The notes beneath the pieces are model-generated. The model did not search any database and was not told the DNA's origin. It saw only the letters and a program-made list of their open reading frames with translations. A stretch of DNA of 64,000 nucleotides from Erythrobacteraceae bacterium WH01K (lineage in GTDB: Bacteria > Pseudomonadota > Alphaproteobacteria > Sphingomonadales > Sphingomonadaceae): assembly GCA_027941995.1 (NCBI GenBank), contig CP115966.1, positions 2,046,001-2,110,000 of the forward strand, read 5' to 3'. Below, piece by piece: positions 18,891 to 28,263 of the stretch. Both the position numbers and the translations under genes were made by a program. Within the stretch, counting starts at the first letter, position 1. Every line of letters begins with the position of its first letter.

Positions 18891-18913
18891 GCGGTTTAAA
18901 AACCTTAAACCGC
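18891..18913. promoter_or_regulatory. Perfect 9-bp inverted repeat upstream of the membrane GGDEF-EAL gene
   Basis: GCGGTTTAA, a five-base spacer, then TTAAACCGC form a perfect dyad centred 32 bases before the start at 18870. A partial echo (GCGGTTAATCGC) begins near 18927. It could be an operator for a dimeric regulator or a leader hairpin. The divergent reductase gene begins at 19068, so it may also see this site. Confidence 0.55.
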
Positions 18914-19067
18914 ACACTTTCCGATCGCGGTTAATCGCTTGTCAGCCATGACCGGCTGACGCAGTCTGTTCCCTCGCGATTTCGGTTCCCTGCCCTTGCC
19001 CTTCTGCACGGTAGGCAGCAGGGTCGTGATTGCAGCGCAGGATTGCTGCCAGTTCGGGGGAGAGAGC

Positions 19068-20396
19068 ATGCGGCATATCGCCATCGTGGGATCGGGGCCG
19101 GCAGGATATTACACGGCGGAAGCCGCGCAGAAGCTGTGGGGCGACGATGTCCGGATCGACGTGTTCGATTCCCTGCCCGTGCCCTACGGCCTCATCCGTA
19201 CAGGGGTCGCACCCGACCACCAGTCGATCAAGGGCGTGGCCCGCAGGTTCGAGAAAACCGCGCTGACGGAAAACGTGCGGTTCGTGGGCAATGTGACTGT
19301 TGGTCAAGACGTTAACATCGAGACACTGAAACAGCTCTACCACGCGGTCGTACTGGCGACCGGAGCGCCCCGCGACCGGGAGCTGGATATTCCCGGCAGA
19401 GAGCTTGGCAACATCTTCGGCAGCGCCGCCTTCGTCGGCTGGTATAACGGGCATCCCGACTTTGCCGATCTCGCGCCCGACCTGTCCGGCAAAAATGCCG
19501 TCGTCATCGGCATGGGCAATGTCGCCCTTGACGTTGCGCGCATCCTGGCGAAGAGCAGGCGTGAATTCGAAGGGGCCGATATCGTCGATCACGCGCTGGA
19601 TGCCCTCGATGCATCCAGGCTGGAAACCATCACCATTGTCGGGAGGCGCGGCCCCCATCAGATCATGATGACTCCCAAGGAACTGGGGGAACTGATGGAC
19701 CTGGAACGGGCCAGCCCGCGGGTGGAGCCTGCAGACCTCCCGTCCGAGGGCGAGGATTCCATGCTGGAGCCGGGCCTTCGCAAATCGGTGAAACTGCTGC
19801 GCGATTTCGCAGCCATTCCGGAAAATATCCGCGGCGAAAAACCGATCACCATAAACTTCGACATGTTCGCCAGTCCCATGGCTTTTTACGGAGACGGGAA
19901 AGTCACGCAGGTGGAGATCGAGGAAACCTCGGTCGAGGTCGGACGCGCGGTCGGCACGGGACGGACCTATCGCATCCCTGCCGACCTCGTCGTCACCTGC
20001 ATCGGTTATCGCACCTCGCCCATCCCCGACGTCCCGTTCGATGAACGGGCCGGGCGGTTCGCCAATGACGAGGGACGCATCCTGCCCGGCCTCTACTGCG
20101 TCGGCTGGGCACGCCGGGGCCCCAGCGGTACGATCGGGACGAACCGGCCCGATGGCTATGCCATCATCGACCGGATCGCGGAGGACCTCGAGAGCAAGGC
20201 GATTACCTCCGTCGCCAAACCCGGGCGCGAAGGCTTCGATACCCATGCAGCCGAAACGGGGCTCGACCTCGTGACCTTCCGCGACTGGCAGAAGATCGAC
20301 GAAGCGGAAATCGCCGCTGCAAGGGACGGCGCGCCGCGCCGCAAGTTCACCGCCGTGGAGGAGATGATTGCTGCCCGCGACGCGGCTCATGATTGA
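19068..20396 (+). CDS. Ferredoxin-NADP+ reductase, FprA/adrenodoxin-reductase type
   Basis: A 442-residue FAD flavoprotein expected to pass electrons between NADPH and ferredoxin. The FAD-binding motif is GSGPAGYYTAEAA near the N-terminus. Then come the family signature PVPYGLIRTGVAPDHQS, the NADPH motif GMGNVALDVARIL and ITIVGRRGP. The C-terminal half has VGWARRGPSGTIGTNRPDG, close to adrenodoxin reductases. Start at the ATG at 19068, with GGGGGAGAG just upstream; an earlier in-frame ATG lacks this. It is divergent from the cyclic-di-GMP gene and followed after 46 bases by phaC, which may simply be adjacent. The electron partner is unknown. Confidence 0.88.
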   Translation: MRHIAIVGSGPAGYYTAEAAQKLWGDDVRIDVFDSLPVPYGLIRTGVAPDHQSIKGVARRFEKTALTENVRFVGNVTVGQDVNIETLKQLYHAVVLATGAPRDRELDIPGRELGNIFGSAAFVGWYNGHPDFADLAPDLSGKNAVVIGMGNVALDVARILAKSRREFEGADIVDHALDALDASRLETITIVGRRGPHQIMMTPKELGELMDLERASPRVEPADLPSEGEDSMLEPGLRKSVKLLRDFAAIPENIRGEKPITINFDMFASPMAFYGDGKVTQVEIEETSVEVGRAVGTGRTYRIPADLVVTCIGYRTSPIPDVPFDERAGRFANDEGRILPGLYCVGWARRGPSGTIGTNRPDGYAIIDRIAEDLESKAITSVAKPGREGFDTHAAETGLDLVTFRDWQKIDEAEIAAARDGAPRRKFTAVEEMIAARDAAHD

Positions 20397-20442
20397 CGAT
20401 GCTCGTAGTCAGGCCCGCACGCGGAACGCCCATTGCGCCTGA

Positions 20443-22206
20443 ATGGTTGAAGACGAGAAACAGCAAACGGACACCGCCGGAAAAAGGCGGGCCGATAGAG
20501 AGAGGATGCTGCACAACATGACGACCGAGCTGGAAAACGAAGCCGCCCAGTCCACCACGGCGCTGGGGCCGCTTATCGGCCTGACGCGGGAAGACATCAT
20601 CGGGGCCGTTGCGGTCCTGCTGCGCGAAACCGCTTCCGACCCGCAGCGCCTGATGCGCCACAGCCAGGCGATGGGCATGGACATTATCCAGATCATGACG
20701 GGGAAGAGCGAACTGGCCCCCCACCCCAAGGACAAGCGGTTCATGGACCCGGCTTGGCGCTACAACCCCTTCATGCGGGCGGGCGCGCAATACTACCTCG
20801 CCGTGCAGAAGGGCATGGCGAACTGGCTGGAAGAGCTCGAGTTGGACGACCTGGAGAAGGACCGCGCCCGGTTCATTTCCAATATCATCATCGATTCCGT
20901 CGCGCCCACCAACACGCTGCTGGGGAACCCGACCGCGCAGAAGCGCATGATCGACAGCGGCGGCCTGTCGCTGATCAAGGGGCTGAAGAACGCCTATACC
21001 GACCTCACCCAGAACAAGGGTATGGTAAGCCAGGTCGACAAGCGCCCGTTCAAGCTGGGGGAGAACGTCGCCACGTCGAAAGGCTCGGTCGTCCTGCGGA
21101 CCGAGATGATGGAACTGATCCAGTATGCCCCGACAACGGACGAGGTGTACGAAATCCCGCAGCTGACTATCCCGCCGCAGATCAACAAGATGTATATCAA
21201 CGACCTGTCGCCGGAAAAATCCATCGTCAAATGGCAGGTCGACAACGGTATCCAGACCTTCGTCATCAGCTGGCGCAACCCGTCAAAGGAACAGGGTGTC
21301 TGGGACATGGCCGACTATGTCCGGTCCTGCCGCGAGGCGATGGAGGCCATCGCCGACATTACCGGCGCGAAGAAGGTCAACGTCTCTGCCGGCTGTTCCG
21401 GCGGGCAGACCGCCGCGATGCTCGCGAGCAAGATGACGGCCGACAAGGATGAGCTTCTGGGCGCTCTCACCCTGATGGTCTGCGTGCTGCACCCCAAGCA
21501 GAACGATATCGAGGCAGGCTCCCTCATCAGCGAAAACGGGCTCGCGCTGGCCAAGCGGCGGGCGGCCAAAAAAGGCGTCGTCAAGGGCGACGACCTTGCC
21601 CGCGGCTTTGCGTGGCTGAGGCCCAACGACCTCATCTGGAACTACGTCATCAACAACTACCTGCTGGGCGAGGACCCGCCCGCCTTCGACGTGTTGTTCT
21701 GGAACGCGGATGCCACCAATCTCTCCGCCAGCCTGATGGGCGATTTCCTGACCGTATTCGAGACACTCGCCTTCACGAAGAAAGGCGAGGTCGAGATGGT
21801 CGATCACAAGATCGACCTGTCCAAGGTGAAGAGCGACCTGTTCATCCTGGGCGGGGTGACCGATCACATCACACCCTGGAAAGCGACTTATCGATCGACG
21901 CAATTGTTCGGATCGAAAGACGTGACCTATGTCCTGAGCCAGTCGGGCCACATGCAGGCGATCCTGAACCCGCCCGGCAATCCGAAGGCGAAGTTCTACG
22001 TTCAGAAGAAGAAGGGCAAGCTGCCGGATACCGCCGACGAATGGCTGAAAGGTACGGAGGAAGTCGCGGGAAGCTGGTGGCCTTACTGGATGGAATGGAT
22101 TCAGGCCCGCGCCGGGGACAAGAAAGCTGCGCCGGGAAAGCTGGGCAACAAAAATCACAAACCTCTGGACCCGGCGCCCGGTCTCTACGTAGTGGAGGAA
22201 GTGTGA
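20443..22206 (+). CDS. phaC: Poly(3-hydroxyalkanoate) synthase
   Basis: Polymerises hydroxyacyl-CoA into storage polyester. Up to 587 residues. The N-terminal PHA polymerase region contains DPAWRYNPFMRAGAQYYL. The alpha/beta hydrolase core has the lipase-like box SAGCSGGQ with the catalytic Cys, Asp in GGVTDHITPW and His in SQSGHMQAIL. Length and the stand-alone arrangement fit class I/II enzymes, with features closer to class II. The start is uncertain: ATGs at 20443, 20506 and 20518 are in frame and only the latter two follow a purine-rich GAGAGG. It is followed 43 bases later by a depolymerase gene on the same strand. Confidence 0.9.
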   Translation: MVEDEKQQTDTAGKRRADRERMLHNMTTELENEAAQSTTALGPLIGLTREDIIGAVAVLLRETASDPQRLMRHSQAMGMDIIQIMTGKSELAPHPKDKRFMDPAWRYNPFMRAGAQYYLAVQKGMANWLEELELDDLEKDRARFISNIIIDSVAPTNTLLGNPTAQKRMIDSGGLSLIKGLKNAYTDLTQNKGMVSQVDKRPFKLGENVATSKGSVVLRTEMMELIQYAPTTDEVYEIPQLTIPPQINKMYINDLSPEKSIVKWQVDNGIQTFVISWRNPSKEQGVWDMADYVRSCREAMEAIADITGAKKVNVSAGCSGGQTAAMLASKMTADKDELLGALTLMVCVLHPKQNDIEAGSLISENGLALAKRRAAKKGVVKGDDLARGFAWLRPNDLIWNYVINNYLLGEDPPAFDVLFWNADATNLSASLMGDFLTVFETLAFTKKGEVEMVDHKIDLSKVKSDLFILGGVTDHITPWKATYRSTQLFGSKDVTYVLSQSGHMQAILNPPGNPKAKFYVQKKKGKLPDTADEWLKGTEEVAGSWWPYWMEWIQARAGDKKAAPGKLGNKNHKPLDPAPGLYVVEEV

Positions 22207-22249
22207 CCGCCTTCGCGGTTGCAGCATAACCCAAAGGAAGGTCGCCAGC

Positions 22250-23104
22250 ATGACAGCATCCAAGGACGAACCGATGACCTGCGAGATCGGGATCGAGCAG
22301 GTCGGGGGACGGCAATTGCGTGTCGCGCGCTGGCGACTGGACGAGCCGAGCGAGCACCTGCCCATCCTGTTCTTCAACGGTATCGGCGCCAATATCGAGG
22401 CGGTGGCACCGCTGGCGGAAGCGCTGACCGATCGCGGCTTCATCATGTTCGACATGCCGGGCACGGGGGAAAGCCCCGATCCGGTTCTGCCGTACAACCC
22501 CTTCACGATGAGCTGGACCGCGGCCAAACTCCTGAAGAAATACGGCATCGAGGAATGCGATGTCATGGGCGTCAGCTGGGGCGGCGCGATGGCTCAGCAC
22601 TTTACGCTGCAGCACCCCGGCATGGTCCGGCGGCTCGTGCTGGTGGCGACGACGGCGGGCATGCTCATGGTGCCGGGCAATCCGGCCGCCTTTACGAAAA
22701 TGGCCAATCCGCGGCGCTATATTGATGCCGATTACATGAACGAACACTTCGCCGCGCTGTATGGCGGCGCGCTGAAGGACCCCGATGCCAAGTCGAGCCA
22801 TATCGGACGGCTGAAGCCGCCGTCGCCGCGTGGCTACATGTACCAGCTCATCGCAATGCTGGGCTGGACCAGCCTGCCTGCCCTGCCCTTCCTCGGCAAG
22901 CAGACGCTGATCATGATGGGCGAGGACGACCAGATCGTGCCGCTGACCAATGGCAAGATCCTGAAAGCGGCCATTCCGAACTCGCGGCTCGAGGTCTTCG
23001 AAGGCGGCGGCCACCTGTTCCTGCTGACCCATGCGGACGAGAGCATTGCCTGTCTGAAGGGCTTCCTCGATGCGGCGGAGGAAGACGCGCTGGAAGCGGC
23101 CTGA
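22250..23104 (+). CDS. phaZ: Intracellular poly(3-hydroxyalkanoate) depolymerase
   Basis: A 284-residue alpha/beta hydrolase. The early segment LPILFFNGIGANIEA and the nucleophile elbow GVSWGGAMAQ with Ser are typical of PhaZ-type medium-chain PHA depolymerases. The acid lies in MMGEDDQIVPL and the His in EGGGHLFLL. There is no signal peptide, consistent with intracellular mobilisation. It lies directly after phaC, so polymer synthesis and turnover are encoded together. An alternative ATG eight codons in is possible. It converges on the following hydrolase gene. Confidence 0.87.
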   Translation: MTASKDEPMTCEIGIEQVGGRQLRVARWRLDEPSEHLPILFFNGIGANIEAVAPLAEALTDRGFIMFDMPGTGESPDPVLPYNPFTMSWTAAKLLKKYGIEECDVMGVSWGGAMAQHFTLQHPGMVRRLVLVATTAGMLMVPGNPAAFTKMANPRRYIDADYMNEHFAALYGGALKDPDAKSSHIGRLKPPSPRGYMYQLIAMLGWTSLPALPFLGKQTLIMMGEDDQIVPLTNGKILKAAIPNSRLEVFEGGGHLFLLTHADESIACLKGFLDAAEEDALEAA

Positions 23105-23117
23105 CCCTGGCTGTTTC

Positions 23118-24014
23118 TCAGGCCGCGCCGGGCAACCAGCGCTCCAGAATGGCATTGACCGAGCCGGGCGCGTCCTGCTGCACCCAGTGGGACACGCCGG
23201 GCAGCCGCTCTATCGTAAGGTCGAGCACCCATTCCTGCGTTCCGTCGAGGCAGTGGATATCGATCGCGACGTCCTCCTCGCCCCATACCATCAGTGTCGG
23301 CACCTCGACCCGGTAATCGCCTGGATCGACCACGTCCTGATGGCGTAGCAATGCGCGGTAGTAATTGACCATCGCGTGCCGCCCGCCGGGCCGCGCTGCC
23401 GCCGCGTCATAGACCGCGCGGACCTCCGGTCCGAAATTGGCCCTGTTGCAGGCGCTGGACGCGATGATCGAGCCTGCGGTCCTGCGTGCCAGTACCATCT
23501 CCGGCAGTTTGGGAAGCTGGAAGAAGAAGATGTACCAGCTCTTCCTGAACTGCCGCCATTTCCTGATTTCCCGGATGGAGCACATGGGATGCGGCACGTT
23601 CATGATGACCAGCCGCTCCAGCGGACGAAGTTTCAGGATGGCGAACATCCACGCGACGATGGCCCCCCAGTCGTGGGCGACCAGGGTCACCTTCTTTGCG
23701 CCACTCGCATCGATCAGGGCCGCGATATCCTGCGTCAGGTGGTCCAGCGCATAGTCGCGGACCGCACCCGGCCGGTCGCTCGCGCCATAGCCGCGCATAT
23801 TGGGCGCCCATACGCGGTAGCCCTTCCCGGCGAGTAGCGGGATCTGGTGCCGCCACGAATAATGCAGTTCGGGAAAGCCATGGAGGCAAAGGGCGAGGTG
23901 GTCGCTTTCCGCCGGCCCCGCTTCCGCGACTTCGAAGGTCAGGCCGTTCGCCTCGACGAAGCGAATGGCGATGCCGCTGTCTTCAGGCGGGTTCCAGCTC
24001 GGCTGCCTGTCCAT
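23118..24014 (-). CDS. Epoxide-hydrolase-like alpha/beta hydrolase
   Basis: A 298-residue enzyme. It shows HGFPELHYSWRHQIPLL (oxyanion-hole HGxP), NMRGYGASDRP, and VAHDWGAIVAW, where the nucleophile is Asp, as in epoxide hydrolases and haloalkane dehalogenases. His is in LPGVSHWVQQDAP and an acid in VWGEEDVAI. A cap domain occupies about residues 140-220. The start at 24014 has GGAAGGGG about 7 bases upstream; the open frame extends further 5' but the earlier sequence is not protein-like. Physiological substrate unknown. It lies 38 bases downstream of the DUF2855 gene on the same strand. Confidence 0.85.
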   Translation of the reverse strand: MDRQPSWNPPEDSGIAIRFVEANGLTFEVAEAGPAESDHLALCLHGFPELHYSWRHQIPLLAGKGYRVWAPNMRGYGASDRPGAVRDYALDHLTQDIAALIDASGAKKVTLVAHDWGAIVAWMFAILKLRPLERLVIMNVPHPMCSIREIRKWRQFRKSWYIFFFQLPKLPEMVLARRTAGSIIASSACNRANFGPEVRAVYDAAAARPGGRHAMVNYYRALLRHQDVVDPGDYRVEVPTLMVWGEEDVAIDIHCLDGTQEWVLDLTIERLPGVSHWVQQDAPGSVNAILERWLPGAA

Positions 24015-24052
24015 TGCTCGCCCCTTCCTTGCAGCCCCGCATCGCTTCCCGG

Positions 24053-25150
24053 TCAGGGCTCGATCACGATCCCCGCCGCCGGGTCGATATCGCCGCCGGC
24101 CATTTTCACGAACTGGTCGCGGGCGGCGGAAAGGCCCGAATGCCTCTCGATGGTCACCGTGCCGCCGACCTCGGCGAGGAAGCCGTGCCACGCGGCTGCG
24201 ACACGCTTGCCCGCTTCCTCAGGGCCCAGTTCCTTGAACATGGCCACCGCGTGATCGGGGGCGAAGAACAGCATCGGCTTGGGGCCCGGCAACCCTTCCT
24301 CGCCGCCCATGCCGCCGTTTCCGCGTTCCTCGATATGAGTCGCACCGACGAGGCAGGAATATTTCAGGGCATCGCCCAATTGCCGATGAATGGTCGCCAA
24401 CAGGGCGGCATTGCCTGCAAAATCGACGGAAACGCTAGGCTCGGCGGGCAGGCTGCCTGCCGCGTCGTAGGACAACACCTCGTCATAAAGCCCCGTCTTC
24501 TCGACGAATTCGACATTGCCTGCCGATGTGAGGCCGATCCGGCGGATCCCGGGCGAGTTCTGCCTGGCAACGCTGGCAAGGCCCATCGCGGTCTTGGACG
24601 ATGCGCTGGTCAGGATCATGCGCTGCGCGCCGAACCATTCCTCGCCGCGCAGGAAATACTCGATCAGGAAACCGGTCTTGAACAGCGGGCCGAAGATCAT
24701 CCGCTCGCCTTCCCGCGCTGGGTCGTGCTCCGGGTCCGCGGCGAGGCGGGAATACTGGTTGTAGACCGGGCTCATCGGCTGGCGATGCTCTGCCGCATCG
24801 ATGAAACCGTGGGCCGTCACCTTGCCCGGCATGATGTCGAGATGGGTCGCCATCGGCAGGTAGCCGTAAACCCGTTCGCCCACGCCCAGGCCGCTGCCAT
24901 TGTCCTCGATCACCCGGGCATGGCCCCACATGGGGACGATGCCCTTTTCGGATCCCTTGCCATCCGATGCGGGGAAGAAATTCCAGTATCCGAACCCGTC
25001 GCCCACCACGGCATAGGTCACGTTGTTGGCCGTGACCGAGAAGCTTTCCACCGCCAGCCGCGCGCCGCCTTCCGGCAGGGGCGCGGTATCGACCTCCACC
25101 AGTTCGGCATTGGTAATGGCTTTCTTCTCGACTTCGACCTGCTGCGGCAT
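24053..25150 (-). CDS. DUF2855 family protein (MDR-like)
   Basis: A 365-residue protein of the DUF2855 family, which resembles medium-chain dehydrogenase/reductases without the usual cofactor signature. Typical segments are VTANNVTYAVVGDGFGYWNF, PMWGHARVI, and LTSASSKTAMGLA. The enzymatic role is not known; association with PHA or fatty acid genes is suggestive only. AAGGAG lies 7-8 bases upstream of the ATG at 25150, so the start is well supported. Cytoplasmic, no signal peptide. Confidence 0.85.
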   Translation of the reverse strand: MPQQVEVEKKAITNAELVEVDTAPLPEGGARLAVESFSVTANNVTYAVVGDGFGYWNFFPASDGKGSEKGIVPMWGHARVIEDNGSGLGVGERVYGYLPMATHLDIMPGKVTAHGFIDAAEHRQPMSPVYNQYSRLAADPEHDPAREGERMIFGPLFKTGFLIEYFLRGEEWFGAQRMILTSASSKTAMGLASVARQNSPGIRRIGLTSAGNVEFVEKTGLYDEVLSYDAAGSLPAEPSVSVDFAGNAALLATIHRQLGDALKYSCLVGATHIEERGNGGMGGEEGLPGPKPMLFFAPDHAVAMFKELGPEEAGKRVAAAWHGFLAEVGGTVTIERHSGLSAARDQFVKMAGGDIDPAAGIVIEP

Positions 25151-25205
25151 CGCGATTCTCCTTTTGCGAAGGAGTGCTAGCGCGCAGTGGCAGGCTTGGC
25201 GAGGG

Positions 25206-26333
25206 TTACACCCGCATCGGCATCAATACATAGAGCGCCGGGCTATTCTCGTCCTTGCGGATCAGCGTCGGCGCGCCCGGATCGGCGAGGTGAAGCTCGA
25301 CCACGTCGCTGTCGATCTGGCCGAGAATGTCCTTCAGGTAATTCGCGTTGAAGCCGATTTCGAACCCTTCGGCCTTGTATTCGCCCGCCAGTTCCTCCGA
25401 CGCCGTGCCGTTGTCGGGCGAAGTGACCGACAGCGTCACCTTGTCGGTATCGAGACCCATCTTCACCGCGCGCGTCTTCTCGGTCGCGATGGTCGCGACG
25501 CGGTCCACGCCCTGGAAGAAGCTTTTCGGATCGACCTTCAGCAGCTTGTCGTTTCCGGTTGGGATGACGCGGCTGTAATCGGGGAACGTGCCGTCGATCA
25601 GTTTCGAGGTCAGGACCATGCCGCCTTCCCCGCCCATGGTGAAGCGGATCTTGCTGGCCGACAGGTCGATCTGGACATTGCCGTCCATGCTCTCTTCCAG
25701 CAGCTTGCGAAGCTCCCCCACCGCTTTGCGCGGCACGATGACGTCGGGCATCCCCTCGGCGCCATCGGGCCGGTCGAGCGTGAAGCGCGCAAGGCGGTGA
25801 CCGTCCGTCGCCGCCGCCTTCAGCACCGGCCTGTCGTCGTCCGCCACGTGCAGGAAAATGCCGTTCAGGTAATAGCGCGTTTCCTCGGTCGAGATCGCGA
25901 AGCGGGTGCGGTCGATCATGTCGGCCAGCGTCTTGGCCGGGATCTCGAAACTGGTCGGCAGGTCGCCTTCGACGATGACGGGGAAATCGTCCTTCGGCAG
26001 GGTCGGCAACTGGAACCGGCTGCGACCGGCCTTCACCGTCATGCGGTTGTCCGCCGTTTCCAGGCTGACCTGGCTGCCATCGGGCAGCTTGCGCGCAATA
26101 TCGAACAGCAGGTGCGCGGACACGGTGATCGCCCCGGGACTGTCGACGCTGGCCGCGGTCATCGTTTCCACGACCTGCAGGTCGAGGTCGGTCGCCATCA
26201 CCTTCACGCTGCCGCCGTCGCTGGTATCGATCAGGACGTTGGACAGGATCGGTATCGTATTGCGCCGCTCCACGACCGACTGCACGTGGGACAGGCAGCG
26301 CAGCAAGGTGGCGCGTTCGATGGTGGCCTTCAT
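25206..26333 (-). CDS. dnaN: DNA polymerase III sliding clamp (beta)
   Basis: A 375-residue clamp that encircles DNA and tethers the polymerase. The N-terminus MKATIERATLLRCLSHVQSV, the RNTIPILSNVLI strand, TDLDLQVVETM and the closing PALYVLMPMRV are diagnostic. It stands alone, with no dnaA or recF beside it, common in Sphingomonadales. A GAAGGGG site precedes the start. A promoter-like pair TTGCCC/TAAGGG lies about 65-90 bases upstream. Confidence 0.97.
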   Translation of the reverse strand: MKATIERATLLRCLSHVQSVVERRNTIPILSNVLIDTSDGGSVKVMATDLDLQVVETMTAASVDSPGAITVSAHLLFDIARKLPDGSQVSLETADNRMTVKAGRSRFQLPTLPKDDFPVIVEGDLPTSFEIPAKTLADMIDRTRFAISTEETRYYLNGIFLHVADDDRPVLKAAATDGHRLARFTLDRPDGAEGMPDVIVPRKAVGELRKLLEESMDGNVQIDLSASKIRFTMGGEGGMVLTSKLIDGTFPDYSRVIPTGNDKLLKVDPKSFFQGVDRVATIATEKTRAVKMGLDTDKVTLSVTSPDNGTASEELAGEYKAEGFEIGFNANYLKDILGQIDSDVVELHLADPGAPTLIRKDENSPALYVLMPMRV

Positions 26334-26396
26334 CGGTAATTCCCCTTCACACGGCGAGGAGAAATGCGATTCCCCGCCGCAAACATGTCGCCCCTA

Positions 26397-26424
26397 CCCT
26401 TACCGCCGCGAAGGCCACGGGCAA
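26397..26424 (-). promoter_or_regulatory. Probable dnaN promoter
   Basis: On the minus strand, -35 TTGCCC (26424-26419), a 16-base spacer and -10 TAAGGG (26402-26397) precede dnaN by about 64 bases. The -10 is identical to candidates before rpsA and atpI in this window. Confidence 0.4.
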
Positions 26425-26462
26425 GCGTATAGGACGCCGTAGAGGCTTCTGCTGGGGATAAA

Positions 26463-26482
26463 GCGGGGGAGTTCGCCCCCGC
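26463..26482 (-). terminator. Terminator after fabD-fabG
   Basis: Seven-base-pair GCGGGGG/CCCCCGC stem with a six-base loop. On the minus strand it is followed by TTTAT, about 63 bases downstream of the fabG stop. Confidence 0.6.
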
Positions 26483-26544
26483 GTTCCTAATCGGCCTTCG
26501 AAAGGGCCTCCAAACCCCTCCCCGCCGGGCGGCGGGGACGCGGA

Positions 26545-27297
26545 TCAGCTCATCATCGCCATGCCGCCATTAACGTGCAGCGTCTGGCCGGTGACATAGC
26601 CTGCCTCGCGGCTGGCGAGATAGGCGACCGCGGCGCCGATGTCGTCGCCCTCGCCCATCTTCGCCATCGGAATGCGTGCGTTGATCGCGCTCTTCTGGTC
26701 GTCCGTCAGCTCGTCCGTCATGGCGGTCCGGATGAAGCCCGGGGCGACGCAGTTGACGGTGATGCCGCGGCTGGCCAGTTCCTGCGCCAGCGATTTTGAC
26801 ATGCCGGTCAGCCCGGCCTTGGCCGCGACGTAGTTCATCTGGCCCGGATTGCCCGTTGCGCCCACCACGCTGGTAATCGAGATCATCCGGCCGAATTTCG
26901 CCTTCATCATCGGGCGGGCCGCGGCGCGCATCAGGCGAAAGGCGCTTTCCAGGTTCACCTGCATGACCTGGTCCCATTCCTCGTCCTTCATCCGCATCGC
27001 CAGGTTGTCGCGCGTGATGCCGGCATTGTTGACGAGGATATCGAGCGAGCCCAGCGTGTCGATCGCCGCCGGGACCAGTTCATCGACCTGCGTCTTGTCC
27101 GTCAGGTTGCAGGTAATCTCGACATGGTCGCCTCCGACTTCCTCGATCAACTGCTCGCGAAAGGCGCGCAGTTTCTCGCCATTGGAGCCGGAGAGCGCCA
27201 GCCGAGCCCCCTGCCGGGCAAGCGAGACAGCGATGGAGGAACCGATACCGCCGCTGGCGCCGGTCACGAGTGCAGTCATTCCTTCGAGCGAGAACAT
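26545..27297 (-). CDS. fabG: 3-oxoacyl-ACP reductase
   Basis: NADPH-dependent ketoreductase of fatty acid elongation, 250 residues. It has the TGASGGIGSS cofactor loop near residue 12, NNAGITRDNLAMRM, the catalytic Ser in ITSVVG, YxxxK in NYVAAKAGLTG, and VAPGFIRTAMTD. These are closer to FabG than to generic SDRs. The start at 27297 overlaps the fabD stop (TGATG), implying coupling; the open frame continues upstream only as fabD's shadow. A terminator-like hairpin follows. It forms a fabD-fabG unit, consistent with housekeeping fatty acid synthesis. Confidence 0.95.
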   Translation of the reverse strand: MFSLEGMTALVTGASGGIGSSIAVSLARQGARLALSGSNGEKLRAFREQLIEEVGGDHVEITCNLTDKTQVDELVPAAIDTLGSLDILVNNAGITRDNLAMRMKDEEWDQVMQVNLESAFRLMRAAARPMMKAKFGRMISITSVVGATGNPGQMNYVAAKAGLTGMSKSLAQELASRGITVNCVAPGFIRTAMTDELTDDQKSAINARIPMAKMGEGDDIGAAVAYLASREAGYVTGQTLHVNGGMAMMS

Positions 27298-28235
27298 CAG
27301 ACGATCTCCTTTGCGAGGGCTTCGATATCTTCCATGGTGACGACGCTGGTTGCAGAGGAGTCGGGCGCGATCTTGCGGACCATCGGGCCCACGACCTTGC
27401 CGCCCAGTTCGACGAAATGCTCGTTCCCGGCTTCGAACATGGCGGTCACGCTTTCGCGCCACCGGACGCGGCCCGTCACCTGTTCGACCAGCAGGCGCTG
27501 CTCCTCGGCAGGGTCGCTGACGGCAGAAGCTGTAACATTGGCATAGATGGGAACCGTGAATGCCTGCGGCGGCGTGTTCGCGAGCGCCTCTGCCATGGCA
27601 TCGGCGGCGGGCTGCATCAGCCTACAATGGAATGGCGCGGACACCGGCAACAGGATGCCGCGCTTGATCCCGTGATCCTTGACCGCTGCAACCGCGCGTT
27701 CGATCGCGCCGCGATGGCCTGAAATGACGACCTGCGCCGGGTCGTTGTCGTTTGCGACCTGGCACACGTCGCCCTCGGCCACGGCGTCACACAGCGCCTG
27801 CGCTTTCGCAAGATCGGCGCCCAGCAGGGCGGCCATGGCGCCCTCGCCCACCGGAACGGCCGCCTGCATGGCCTGCCCGCGCAGTTTCAGCAGCCGGGCG
27901 GTATCGGCGAGCGAGAATGCACCGGCGGCGCACAGGGCCGTGTATTCGCCCAATGAATGGCCTGCGACGCAATCGGCCTTGTCTGCCAGCGTCAGGCCGC
28001 CTTCCTTCTCCAGCACGCGCAGGGTGGCGATGGCATTTGCCATGATGGCGGGCTGCGCGTTTTCGGTCAGAGTCAGCTGGTCTTCCGGCCCCTCTGCCAT
28101 GATCTTCGACAGGTTCTGGCCCAGCGCGTCGTCGACTTCCTGGAACACCTCGCGCGCATGGGGGCTGGCCTTGGCGAGGTCCGTGCCCATGCCGACCTTC
28201 TGGCTGCCCTGGCCCGGAAAAATGAATGCGGTCAT
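27297..28235 (-). CDS. fabD: Malonyl-CoA:ACP transacylase
   Basis: Transfers malonyl from CoA to acyl carrier protein, 312 residues. The start MTAFIFPGQGSQKVGMG, the nucleophile motif GHSLGEYTALCAAG and the His region VSAPFHCRLM are standard FabD. CAGGAGAG lies about 8 bases before the ATG at 28235. It overlaps fabG by one base and forms a two-gene operon ending at the 26463-26482 hairpin. Confidence 0.96.
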   Translation of the reverse strand: MTAFIFPGQGSQKVGMGTDLAKASPHAREVFQEVDDALGQNLSKIMAEGPEDQLTLTENAQPAIMANAIATLRVLEKEGGLTLADKADCVAGHSLGEYTALCAAGAFSLADTARLLKLRGQAMQAAVPVGEGAMAALLGADLAKAQALCDAVAEGDVCQVANDNDPAQVVISGHRGAIERAVAAVKDHGIKRGILLPVSAPFHCRLMQPAADAMAEALANTPPQAFTVPIYANVTASAVSDPAEEQRLLVEQVTGRVRWRESVTAMFEAGNEHFVELGGKVVGPMVRKIAPDSSATSVVTMEDIEALAKEIV

Positions 28236-28263
28236 GAAATTGCTCTCCTGATTGGACGCGCCG

